DNA of 64,000 nucleotides from Physcomitrium patens. Taxonomy: Eukaryota > Streptophyta > Bryopsida > Funariales > Funariaceae. Numbering within the stretch: position 1 is the stretch's first letter; every line of letters begins with the position of its first letter. A model generated the notes under the pieces. The model was given only the letters and a program-made list of their open reading frames with translations, ran no database searches and was not told where the DNA came from. The DNA is taken from positions 11,853,310 through 11,917,309 of the forward strand of contig NC_037275.1 in NCBI RefSeq assembly GCF_000002425.4, written 5' to 3'. The translations under genes were made by a program, and so were the position numbers. This document shows, piece after piece, positions 55,360 to 64,000 of the stretch.

Positions 55360-56598
55360 GTGGTGCCACAACGAGTGATAGGCAAAAAAGAAGAAAAACT
55401 AAAATTATTAAAGGAGTTTGATGATAATTTATGGGCAGGGCATAGAAGAATCTGGGCTACTTTTGCTAAACTCAAGGAACAATATTGGTGGAAAAATATG
55501 TATCGAGATGTGCTATCATTTGTAGAGTCATGTGAAATCTGTCAATCGTATTCTAATATCCGACATCGAGATGGTCTTCATCCTACGTATCCTCTGGCTA
55601 TTCATTTTAAATGGGTTGTTGATTTGGTTATTATGCCAGTTGGGTTATGGCAGATGAGATATTTGGTTTTAGCTCGTGAAGATTTATCAAATCAAGTAGA
55701 AGGAAGAGCATTGAGGACAAAATTTACAGAGGGGATTTATAGGTTTTTGCTTGAAGATGTCATTTGCCGCTACGGATGCGTAGGAAAAATCACTGCAGAT
55801 CGTGGAGAATTAAATGTACAAGAAGCTCGTAAGTTCTTTGAAAGATGTGGAGTTAAACTATCACTGACTATTGCTTATAATCCGGAAGGGAATGCAAAAA
55901 GCGAACGTGGTCACCCACCAATTGTGAAAGCATTAGTTAAAGCTTGTAATGGAAAAGTTAAAGAGTGGCCACGGCTTTTGTCATTTGCATTATGGGCTGA
56001 TCGAACAACACATAGTTCGGTGACAGGATATATGCTAGTAGAACTTATGACAGGTCGAAAATCAATTATGCCGATTGAAGAAAAGGTACTTACTTGGAGT
56101 ATGCTACCATGGGAGGATGGATTGACAAGAGAAGAACTTCTGGCTATTAGGATTCGAAAATTGGAGCAAAGAACGGAAGATGTCCAGATAGCATTGGGAA
56201 GGTTAAAAAGAGCAAGGTTACAAAACAAGGCGCGATTCGATAAGCATCATCGATTGAGACCAAAAGCAATCGAGGAAGGTGACTGGGTACTTGTTTATGA
56301 CAATAGTCTGAATAATCAACATAGTACTTTGCGGAAATTTTCAAAACGTTGGTTTGGACCATATGTAGTAACAACTGTTCATGATAATGCGACTTACTCG
56401 TTACGGGAGTTAGATGGTACAAAATTGAAAATACCAATTATAGGGAAGCGAGTAAAAATATTTAAACGAAGACACGCGGAGATGAATATGGAAGACCTTA
56501 ATGAAGGTATAGAGATTCCGTAGCAAGAGATTGAAAGTGGTTTGGATAATGAAGGTGACGAAGACAAACTGGACAAAGACGTAGGGGATATTTTCTAA
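55360..56598 (+). pseudogene. Integrase of B, nearly intact
   Basis: 387 codons without stop (55360-56523). One TAG follows, then the conserved acidic tail to TAA at 56598. The zinc finger keeps GHRRIWATF and CEICQ, but the first His is Asp (KEFDDNLWAGH) in both A and B, whereas G piece 5 has KEFHESLWTGH. The catalytic triad is WVVDLVIMP, TADRGELN and GNAKSERGH with about 34 residues between the second Asp and Glu. The GPY/F motif is KRWFGPYVVTT, followed by a basic stretch (GKRVKIFKRRH) and an acidic tail. There is no chromodomain. Integrase inserts the cDNA; the CpG-centred 4-bp target duplications of this group would be its signature. Confidence 0.85.
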
Positions 56599-56660
56599 AT
56601 CAAACAGTAATTGGGTAAATTGGTGCATACCGGAGGATGCACAGGTTCAGAGGGGGTGGA

Positions 56661-57921
56661 TGTCGTATTGTAAGATGAGTATACCGTGAAAATATAAAGA
56701 AAAGAGACTTTTATTAATGTTCAGTTACCTCGAATATTGGGAGCAACGACCAACTCCAGTGCAAATACTGAGTGGCCAGGTTCAGTCACCCCGTTACAGT
56801 TAGCCGGGGCATACTGGAATGCTCCATTCGATTCCAATAACGGGAGTCAGCAGGAAGAAAAAGGGCCAATTCACACGACGAGTGAGCCTGGTTCGAAGAG
56901 CCAATTGGATCCAATTTCAAGAATCCAATCCGGGACCCTAAATCCAATATGAGACCTGAATTGGCCGAGCAACCCAATGCAATCTAATTACGGGAAAATC
57001 CAGGTCTTACTACGGGCCTCAGCCAATCTGACGTAAAGGACCAATTTGATCCAATTTTGGGAACATCCGGGTCTTACTATTGGACTCTTAGCCAATATGA
57101 GACCTGAATTGGTCGGGCGACTCAATGTAGTCTTGATTATGGGGTTTCGATTCTGTTTCAGGCTGTCCTATTCTCTGTGCCATTTCAGTGAACGTTATTT
57201 TCGATAAAAAGATCTCTTTAAGGTAAAAATGGAGGAGAAAGCTCTGACAGCGAGAGCCAATTTCGGATCCAAGCTCTGACGGTGGGAGCCAATTCTGGAT
57301 CCAAGACGGAAGTTTGAAGAAATTCAGAGGATAAGATTAGAGGGGAGAATAAATTTTGGGGGGGTTTTTTATGAAGGATTGAGAGAGCTAGCTTCATGCT
57401 TCGGGCGGGGAAAGAAGACAGAGAATTGGATTTTTTTTCTTCATAGGGTTTTGGGAAGATTGAGGCAATCGTTGCTGAAGTCAATGTTGTAATGGTGAAT
57501 CGGGATTTTTAATGAAGTGGGTTTGATTACTCTTGACTGTTTTGTGAAATCAAGTTACGTCTGTGATGAAGAATTAAAAGGGTGTCTATAGGATTGAGTA
57601 TGCGGAGTGAATGAAATTTATTGGATTAATCTAACGAGACAGTCAGTGGATACAAGATCGTGAGTATAACGCAATGTCGAAGATTAGCAGTTTGGGTTGT
57701 TCGGGGTTCTTTGTAACGTCTAGAGACCTACCGGTCGGGACAAAAAAGACTTCGGCGAGCAGTCGAAGGGTATTTGTATAGATTTACGTTGTATTCTTAC
57801 AGTCGTTTATATTTCAACAGTCAAAAATTGATAGACTGCTTGACTATTGGTGAATCTCCATACTACCTTCTACAGCCAGACGTCCCACGTGTTCTCGAGC
57901 AGAAAAGCATGTAATACGACA
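56661..57921 (+). repeat. 3' LTR of B (subtype Y, 1261 bp)
   Basis: TGTCGTATTGTAAG...ATACGACA, preceded by polypurine tract AGAGGGGGTGGA (56649-56660). Pairs with the right LTR of A. Confidence 0.9.
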
Positions 57922-59250
57922 ACGCTGCTTGTCCAGCCTTTGGTACAAGATACGATCTCCTCGATAAGGCATCAGATAGTCCTTGCTACTTTTCAGGTCG
58001 ATAAGTGATAACAAAATTGAACCTAGATAGCAACATACTCCACCAAGCTTAATGTCGATTTAGAACTCGAGCCGACATGAAATATTCTAAATTCTTGTGA
58101 TCTGTGTATACGGTCACTGGGTGTGCAGTTCTTTCAAGAAAGTGATGCCATTCTTGGAAAGAATCCACTATAGCAAGAAGTTTCTTATGATGGATCTCAT
58201 AATTGATTTCAGTAGCAGAGAACTTTCGAGAATAGAATGCAACCAGATAGAACTTCTTGTCTTCTGTCATTTGTGAAAGTACAACTCCCAAAGCAAAATC
58301 TGAAGCATCAATTTCTAAATAAAAGGTCTTTGTAAAGTCTGGATGTACCAAGATTGGGGCCGTAGTAAATGAGGTCTTCAGGTCTTAAAACGCCTTCTCC
58401 ACTAGAGGTCCCCATTCCAGCTTATCCTTGCATGTCAACCGAGTGAGAGGAGTAGCAACTTGAGAGTAATTCTTGATGAAGATCTGATAGAAGTTGGCAA
58501 AACCAAGAAAATATTGTACGTCTCTAACTGTCTTCGGAACCTCCCAAGACACGATTGCTTCCACCTTCTTGGGATCCATCTTCAAGCCTTCCGTAGTCGC
58601 AACAAATCCCAGAAACTCCATCTCTATTTAGTGAAATAAACACTTCTCTAACTTGGCATATAGTCCTCACTCGCATAGTTTCTCCAAGACCAAATGAACG
58701 TGCTTTTCATACTCTTCCTCATTTTTGGAGAATATCAAAATATCATCCAAATAGATGACAATAAAATCGTCAAGGTGCTCTCGGAAAATATCATTCATCA
58801 TATGTTGAAAGACCGCTGGAGCATTGATAAGACTAAAGGGCATGACATTATACTCAAAATGGCCATACCTTGTACGGAACACTATCTTCCACTCATCTCC
58901 TTCCTTGATTCATACGAGGTTGTAAGCTTCCCTTAGATCAATTTTTGTAAAGATCCTTGTACGTCCAAGTTATTCTAAAAGACCAAAAATCAAGGATAAC
59001 AGATAATAATTCTTCTTTGTTACCTTGTTGAGGCCTCGATAGTCCATGCACATCCGCAACGAGCCATCTTTCTTCTTCACAAATAAGATGGGTGCTCCAG
59101 TTGACGATTTTGAATGACGGATGAAGTTCTTGGCTAGATTCTCATCGATGTACTTTCGTAATTCCGCCAACTCCGTCTGCGATAGATTGTAGATTGGACC
59201 AAAAGGCGGTTGTGCTCCTTCTTGCAAGTCTATGGCACAATCATGTGGTC
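57922..59250 (-). pseudogene. RT and RNase H of C
   Basis: Frames 59227-58970, 58882-58667, 58621-58385 and 58351-58049. [79 protein letters not shown] (YLDD intact) and EFLGFVATTEGLKMDPKKVEAI. RNase H: EIDASDFALGVVLSQM, YSRKFSATEINYEIHHKKLLA and YTDHKNLEYF. Only a few stops separate the frames. Sequence is GC-richer than F, H or I, so C looks comparatively young among group 1. Confidence 0.85.
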
Positions 59251-59383
59251 AATGTTTCGGTAGCATATCGGCATTCTTCTTTTGAAACATGTCTTTAAAA
59301 TCCTTATATTGCTCAGGTATACTTGTTGTCGAGATCTTCTCTCCAATAATTGGAGTTGCATAAATGATAAACGATGTGTCTTC

Positions 59384-59887
59384 CTAGGACAATCTTATAA
59401 ACATTCTTGCTCCAATGAATAAGAATTTCTCTATTCGAGATTTTCTACTAGGCGTGCTCTTGGGTGGTTTCGTGGGAAATGTCATCTTTCGCAACCTCCA
59501 ATCTATGGATGGGTTATGCTTTTCCAACCACAAAAGACCAAGAATAATAGGATTTGATGGGATTCTAATAATATTGAAAATAATATGACTACTATGGCCT
59601 TTAAACTTCACTTCTATAGGTTTTGATTCATGGGTGACACTACCAGACAATAAAGGTCGCCCATCTATGATCTCAACGTGAACAGATTTGGATTTTTGTA
59701 TTAAAGGGATCTTATGACACTTTGCAAATTCTTTGTCTAAGAAACAAGCAGATGCTCCTGAATCTAATAATGCTAAGGTTCTCAATTTCTGAGGGCCAAT
59801 AAGCAAAGGGATTGTAAAGCAAAGGGTAGGTTGAGCGGAAAGAAAGGAACCTGGTTGTTGTTGCAATATTTCACTGTCCAGCTGCAC
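59384..59887 (-). pseudogene. Protease of C
   Basis: 167 codons open: CFTIPLLIGPQKLRTLALLDSGASACFLDKEF with intact DSG, SVHVEIIDGRPLLSGSVTHE and NPIILGLLWLEKHNPSIDW. It is separated from gag by a stop at 59888-59890 and from RT by several broken codons. By family knowledge an aspartic protease processing Gag-Pol. Confidence 0.8.
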
Positions 59888-59892
59888 GGTTC

Positions 59893-60858
59893 CTATTGTA
59901 GCTGGGCATCCTCATTTTCCTGAACAAACGTGCCCCTAGTCCTGACAATACGTGGATTTTGCTTCTTGGGGCAGTTTCCAACTTTGTGGCCTTCTTTACC
60001 GCAATACAAGTATAGACCTTCTTCCATACGCCGCTTTTTTTCTTCTAGGATAAGAGATTTGACACGTACCGCATCAATTTGCATGTCTTCTACCTCTGAA
60101 TGTGAATTCACATTGCTTGTCGACATAGTTGGGGCATGACGAACTGTATGTTGTCTTGAACATTGATCTTGGCGACATTAGAATAGACAATTATTGCACT
60201 TCACAGCTTGGCTAATAGCTTCGTTGAGCGTTTGTGGATCAGGAAGAGTTAACAGTAAATCCTTCACATCATCCCTTAAACTCCAATAGAATTGACTCAT
60301 CAACGCTTCTTTGTCCCAATTGATGTCGCATGCTAATTGCTTGAAGTCTGATGCATAGACTGATGTAGAGCGCATCCCTTGTCGTAGTGACTAGATCTTT
60401 ATTGTAGCCCATCGAACCTTGTCATGTTCACCAAATGCTTCCGCAAACGCCTCCAAAAAGGTTTCAAAGTTGTTTAGTATAGACAAACGTTTCTCAAACA
60501 AAGGAGCAAACCATGATAGAGCTTGCCCTGTAAGTAAGGTTCCAACAAGCCCAACACGTGACTCCTCCGTTGGATAGCGTTTGGGCTATAAAACTGTTAT
60601 CAATCTGATTTGATTGACGAATCCTTGAAACTTGGAACGCGTACTATCGAACTTGTCCGGAAGGCTAACTCGGAGCTCCGTATGTTGTAGAATCAGCGGT
60701 GCTTATCGAACCTGAGGCAAAGTTGCTTCTCCAAGTGCAGAAGTTTAAGGCTGGTGCAACCTAGATTGTGCCATCCCAGATGCTCCATCATTATGAAGCC
60801 TTGCTACGACTCCTTCAATCTCTACAGTTCTTTGCAATAACGTAGCGAGGGCATTCAT
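59893..60858 (-). pseudogene. gag: Gag of C
   Basis: A likely start is ATG 60858-60856 (MNALATLLQRTVEIEG), but the frame is open further upstream. Blocks in order: LPDKFDSTRSKFQGFVNQIR, TLLTGQALSWFAPLFEKR, FGEHDKVRWATIKI, frame 60375-60178 with WSLRDDVKDLLLTLPDPQT and NEAISQAVKCNN, and frame 60126-59893 with the knuckle YLYCGKEGHKVGNC. There the first Cys of CCHC is Tyr (transition). Four or so stops, all transition-type. Confidence 0.8.
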
Positions 60859-60949
60859 GATAGCATCCAACTTGGACTCTGAACTTTCTATTATACTAAT
60901 GTCTTGGCCTCCGACTATTCTAAGAGAAGGACAAAAATGACTCTACAAG

Positions 60950-61170
60950 AATACAATATTGGTTTAGAGGAGGGTACTCCGCAACCTCTAAAATGCCTTA
61001 AGAGCTTCAAGAAAAGGGGTAATCCACTCTCTCCAAGAAGAATAAGACTCCAATATTATAACAAAAGAAGTATCAGTTTAAAAGAAGGTAATCCGCAACC
61101 TCTAAAATGCTAGTACACTTCCAAGCAGAGGAGTAGTCCACACTCTAACGAGGAAGAAACTAACTCTGAT
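60950..61170 (-). repeat. Leader of C: two hairpin units
   Basis: Unit 1 arms TTTAGAGG (60963-60970) and CCTCTAAA (60985-60992), 14-nt loop AGGGTACTCCGCAA on the plus strand. Unit 2 (about 61078-61108) is decayed in one arm. Same module as in K. Confidence 0.75.
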
Positions 61171-61185
61171 ATCTAAAGTGAGTGA

Positions 61186-61196
61186 AGTCTTGACAA
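61186..61196 (-). promoter_or_regulatory. Probable self-primer binding site of C
   Basis: Minus-strand TTGTCAAGACT, 2 nt after the LTR. It complements AGTCTCGACAA of the C LTR with one wobble or mutated position. Confidence 0.65.
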
Positions 61197-61198
61197 AC

Positions 61199-61596
61199 TA
61201 TCATGGACACAGAAATATAAGCTCGAGATCTAATAAGAAGTTCAAGAAGAACTGGCAGGAACTAGATTAATCAGATGAATACAAGAACAATACCAGAGAG
61301 GTGAGCTAGAGCTCGAAGAAATGTGTTGTCGAGACTGAAGAACTCTTCAGCCTCGATTTCAATATATACTCCTATTTAGGAAGCTTCTCAAGCAACTTCT
61401 ACTAACTAGGAAGCTTCTAGAAGGTTCCAAAGACTTGCTTCTAGAAGGTTCTAGAAACTTATCTCTAGAAGGTTCTAAGGACTATGTCCTTAACATCTTC
61501 TACTAACTAAGAAACTTCTAGAAGGTTCCAGAGACTTGCTTCTAGAAGGTTCTAGAAACTTGTCTCTAGAAGGTTCTAAGGACTATGTCCCTAACA
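61199..61596 (-). repeat. 5' LTR of C with duplicated terminus
   Basis: 297 bp (61199-61495) equal the 3' LTR. The outer about 101 bp (61496-61596), containing CTTCTAGAAGGTTCCAGAGACTT-type sequence and the terminal AACA, repeat 61395-61495. The outer copy carries the true boundary, since the target duplication follows it. Confidence 0.8.
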
Positions 61597-61601
61597 CAAG
61601 A

Positions 61602-64000
61602 GATACATGTTAAAACTATATATAAATCAATAATGAAAAAGGTCAAGTCAGTGGCTTTGCCACTACTATCAGATTGTAAAGAAAGAATAAGTGAAGCATC
61701 TATACAACCAAATTTAAGGGATTCAAGGAAGATAGGGTATGAATTTACAAATATTATATTAGATAGATTAAATATTAGATGTGATGGATTTTTAACAAAA
61801 TGTGAAGAAAAATATTTTAAAAATATGCTTTTACATCATGAAAAGGCTTTTACATTTGAAGAATATAAAATTAGGTGTGTTGATCCAAGTATTATAGTAC
61901 CTATGATAATTTTAATTATTCCTCATGAACCATGGAATTTGCTACCAATTCCAATACTAAGAATATATTTATCCAAGTTAATAGATTTATTCAATAAAAA
62001 GATAAAAATAAAAAAATTTAGAACCATCTATGGCACCTTATTCTAATCAATGGTTTACAGTATCAAAGAAAAATGAAACAATGAGATTTATACAAGACAT
62101 ACAATGTGTGAATAAAATAACTATTAAAAATATGGATTCAAGTTCGATTGTAGATGAATTTGCAGAGGCATTTATTGGAAGAGCAATCTATTCACTTAGT
62201 GATTTTTATTCTAGATATGATCAATTTCAATTGAAAATACAAGGTAGAGATTTGACAAATATAAAGATACTATTAGGATTGATCAAAATATGTACATTAC
62301 CACAAGGGACTACAAATTCTATGGCACATATGATGAATGGAATGCATAAGATATTAAGAGATTTTATTCCAAGAATAACAATGTATTTTTTAAATGATGT
62401 ATCAATTAAAGGATATAAAGAAGAAAGAAAGGATGAGACTTTGGATTCAAAGGGATGTAGAAAGTTTATGGCAAATCATATTGATAATTGTAAGAAGATT
62501 TTGAAAATATTAAAAGAAGTTCATTTAACCTTATTGAGGGCAAAATCAATGTTTGAAGTAAAAGAAGTTTTGGTGGTATAACACATATGTTGGTCATATG
62601 GATGCAAGCTAAATATGAAAAAGGTTGATATTATTAATAAGATGAAAGAATGTGCAAATAAAATAGAAGTGAGAAAATTTTTAAGAGCATGTATTTTCTA
62701 CCATGTATGAATATTTCATTTTGCACATATAGTAGATCTATTGTATGAGTTATTAAGAAAGAATCAAAAATTTCAATAGAAAAAAGAACAAAGATATGTT
62801 ATGAAAAAATTACAAGAATTTCTTTCTTTACCTCCAACTTTGAAGAAAATCAATTATGAAGGTAGAAGGCTAGTCGTATTAACAGTTGATACAAGTCCAA
62901 ATAGAATAGGATGGACAGTTGAACAAGATGATGAATAAGGAAATAAATATGTAATAAGGTTTGGAAAAAAGGTTTTGAATGTTAGACAAAGGGCATATAG
63001 CAGATCAAAAGAAAATTATTAGATGTAGTAATAGCTATGAAAAATAAAAAAGAATACTTGATTGAAACATTAGTAGTTATAGAAACAAATTGTCTATCTT
63101 TATTGGACATGATTATAAGTTTTTCAATTCTTGATATTTCTATATTAAGGTAGATATTATATATTAAATCTATAAATCCAAAATTTAAATACATTACTGA
63201 GAAAGAAAATTTAGTCGCAATTATGTTATCAAGAAGAAGGTATTATGATGAAGAAGAGATGATTGATTTGGAAAATGATGTGGATACAAAATTTTATATT
63301 AATGCATTATTAAAAGAAGAAGGTATATGTTTGAATACACCATTGAAAATATTTTTAAGAGATTTATGTGAAGATGAATGGAAAGATGTTAGAGAGTATT
63401 TAAGCACATTAAAGCAATAATAAGATTAGATGGATCAAGAATTCAAGAAAATTCATAAAAAAACCTATGGATATTTTTTACATGATGGATATTTATAGAA
63501 GCATCCTAAAAAGAGAAGAAAATATCAAAAAGGGTGATATGTGGTTTAGAAACTCAACAAAAGATTATTAAAGAATTTCATGAAAGTTTATGGACTGGGC
63601 ATCAAGGTATTTGGGCAACATTTAATAAGTTGAGAAAAACATATTGGTAGAAAGGTATACACAAAGACGTAGCAAAATATGTAAAATCTTGTGAGACTTG
63701 CCAAATATATTCAAATATTCAACATTGAGATGGATTATATCTAACATATCCTTTGACTTTTTATTATAAGTGGATAGTGAATTTAGTGGCAATGTTTGTA
63801 GAACTTGGAAAAATAAAGAATTTGGTACTTGCATGACAGGATTTATCAAATATGATTGAAGGACAAGCATTAAGAATAAAGAATAGTAAAGGTGTATGCC
63901 AATTTCTATTAAAAGATGTTGTTTATTGCTATGGTTGTATTAAAAAAATTACAATAGATAGGGATGAATTGAATGCAAAGAAAGTACAAAAATTCTTTAA
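61602..64000 (+). pseudogene. Element G, piece 5: connector, RT, RNase H and integrase start
   Basis: Continues G after C. EIHVKTIYKSIMKKVKSV and GYEFTNIILDRLNIRCDGFL match the B connector. RT 61870-62580: VDPSIIVPMIIL, PHEPWNLLPIPI, SNQWFTVSKKN, YSRYDQFQL, TLPQGTTNSMAHMMNGM and YFLNDVSIKG (FLDD now FLND). RNase H: DTSPNRIGWTV. Integrase from about 63430: EFHESLWTGHQGIWATFNKL keeps the first zinc His that A and B lack; then CETCQIYSNIQH and TIDRDELN near the edge. Strongly AT-enriched, with several stops and frameshifts. The third catalytic residue and 3' LTR would lie beyond 64000. Confidence 0.85.

Larger units (their letters stand above)
49385..57921 (+). mobile_element. Element B: group 2 Ty3/gypsy, inverted partner of A
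   Basis: LTRs 49385-50626 and 56661-57921 surround gag, protease, RT, RH and integrase. Left flank ACAT (49381-49384) and right flank ACGC (57922-57925) do not match each other. ACAT pairs with the left flank of A (ACGT) and ACGC with the right flank of A (TCGT, i.e. ACGA) once the spacer is flipped. The left LTR is mainly subtype X and the right LTR subtype Y. This is the best preserved group 2 copy. Confidence 0.92.
57922..61596 (-). mobile_element. Element C, 5' half: LTR, leader, gag, protease, RT, RNase H
   Basis: On the minus strand, broken at 57922 by insertion of B inside the SRRSYLVPKAGQAA block. The other half is 45587-47930 on the plus strand. The outer flank CAAGA (61597-61601) pairs with TAAGA next to the 3' LTR (plus strand TCTTA 47931-47935), a 5-bp duplication with one C/T change. 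C was inserted in the connector region of G. Confidence 0.88.

Noticed and set aside
55360-56523. Calling the B integrase a functional gene
   Set aside because: It is downstream of several stops in the same pol frame, lacks the first zinc-finger His and a start context, so it is annotated as part of a pseudogene.

Overview
Organism and overall character. This is AT-rich nuclear DNA of a land plant, and I would guess a bryophyte such as a moss. The grounds are the dense Ty3/gypsy LTR retrotransposons, a primer-binding site that fits plant tRNA-Trp, and a degenerate kinase relic of a type I associate with mosses. I see no intact cellular gene, no tRNA or rRNA gene and no CRISPR array. Almost everything from about 8.6 kb to the right edge, plus the first 4 kb, is retrotransposon nested in retrotransposon. 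The only stretch that looks like former host genic DNA is about 4.2-6.7 kb, which holds a broken protein kinase on the minus strand.

Two groups of Ty3/gypsy elements are present. Group 1 (called K, L, I, F, H, J and C here) are chromodomain elements: YLDD reverse transcriptase, DSGA protease, HHCC-DDE integrase ending in a chromodomain, 0.3-0.56 kb LTRs, 5-bp target duplications, and a small extra reading frame (ORF3) between the integrase and the 3' LTR. They appear to be self-primed. An 11-nt sequence just after the 5' LTR is complementary to an 11-nt sequence just downstream of the LTR TATA box, and the two covary between subfamilies. Group 2 (G, A, B and solo LTRs S1-S3) have longer LTRs (1.2-1.75 kb), a tRNA-Trp-like primer site, a reverse transcriptase with FLDD instead of YxDD, no chromodomain, and 4-bp target duplications centred on CpG.

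Layout. 1-1374: 5' end of K (minus), inserted in L (minus, 1375 to about 3.8 kb). 4.2-6.7 kb: kinase relic. 7.0-7.3 kb: 3 x 96-bp tandem repeat. 8638-10482: start of I (plus), interrupted by G. G begins at 10483, runs past the window end, and is cut into five pieces: 10483-12520, 31018-31942, 37061-37190, 47936-49380 (now inverted) and 61602-64000. The elements that cut it are F (12521-31017), J (31943-37055), A (37191-45586) and C (45587-47930 plus 57922-61596). F carries H (18447-25889), a 2.2-kb solo-LTR-like insert and solo LTRs. H carries a solo LTR in its own 3' LTR. C carries B (49385-57921).

Main structural result. A and B are inverted copies about 8.5 kb long. Their target duplications, LTR subtypes and interrupted host elements are all mispaired in the present order. 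All three become correctly paired if the 3.8-kb spacer 45587-49384 is flipped. The window therefore records (or an assembly has created) an inversion by crossover between two inverted nested retrotransposons.

Function. No element looks autonomous. Every coding region has stop codons, frameshifts or deletions, mostly of the C-to-T / G-to-A kind expected from decay of methylated cytosine. The least damaged reading frames are the B integrase (55360-56523), B and A gag and protease, J protease-RT (33956-34747), H RT (20636-21298) and C ORF3 (47230-47556).
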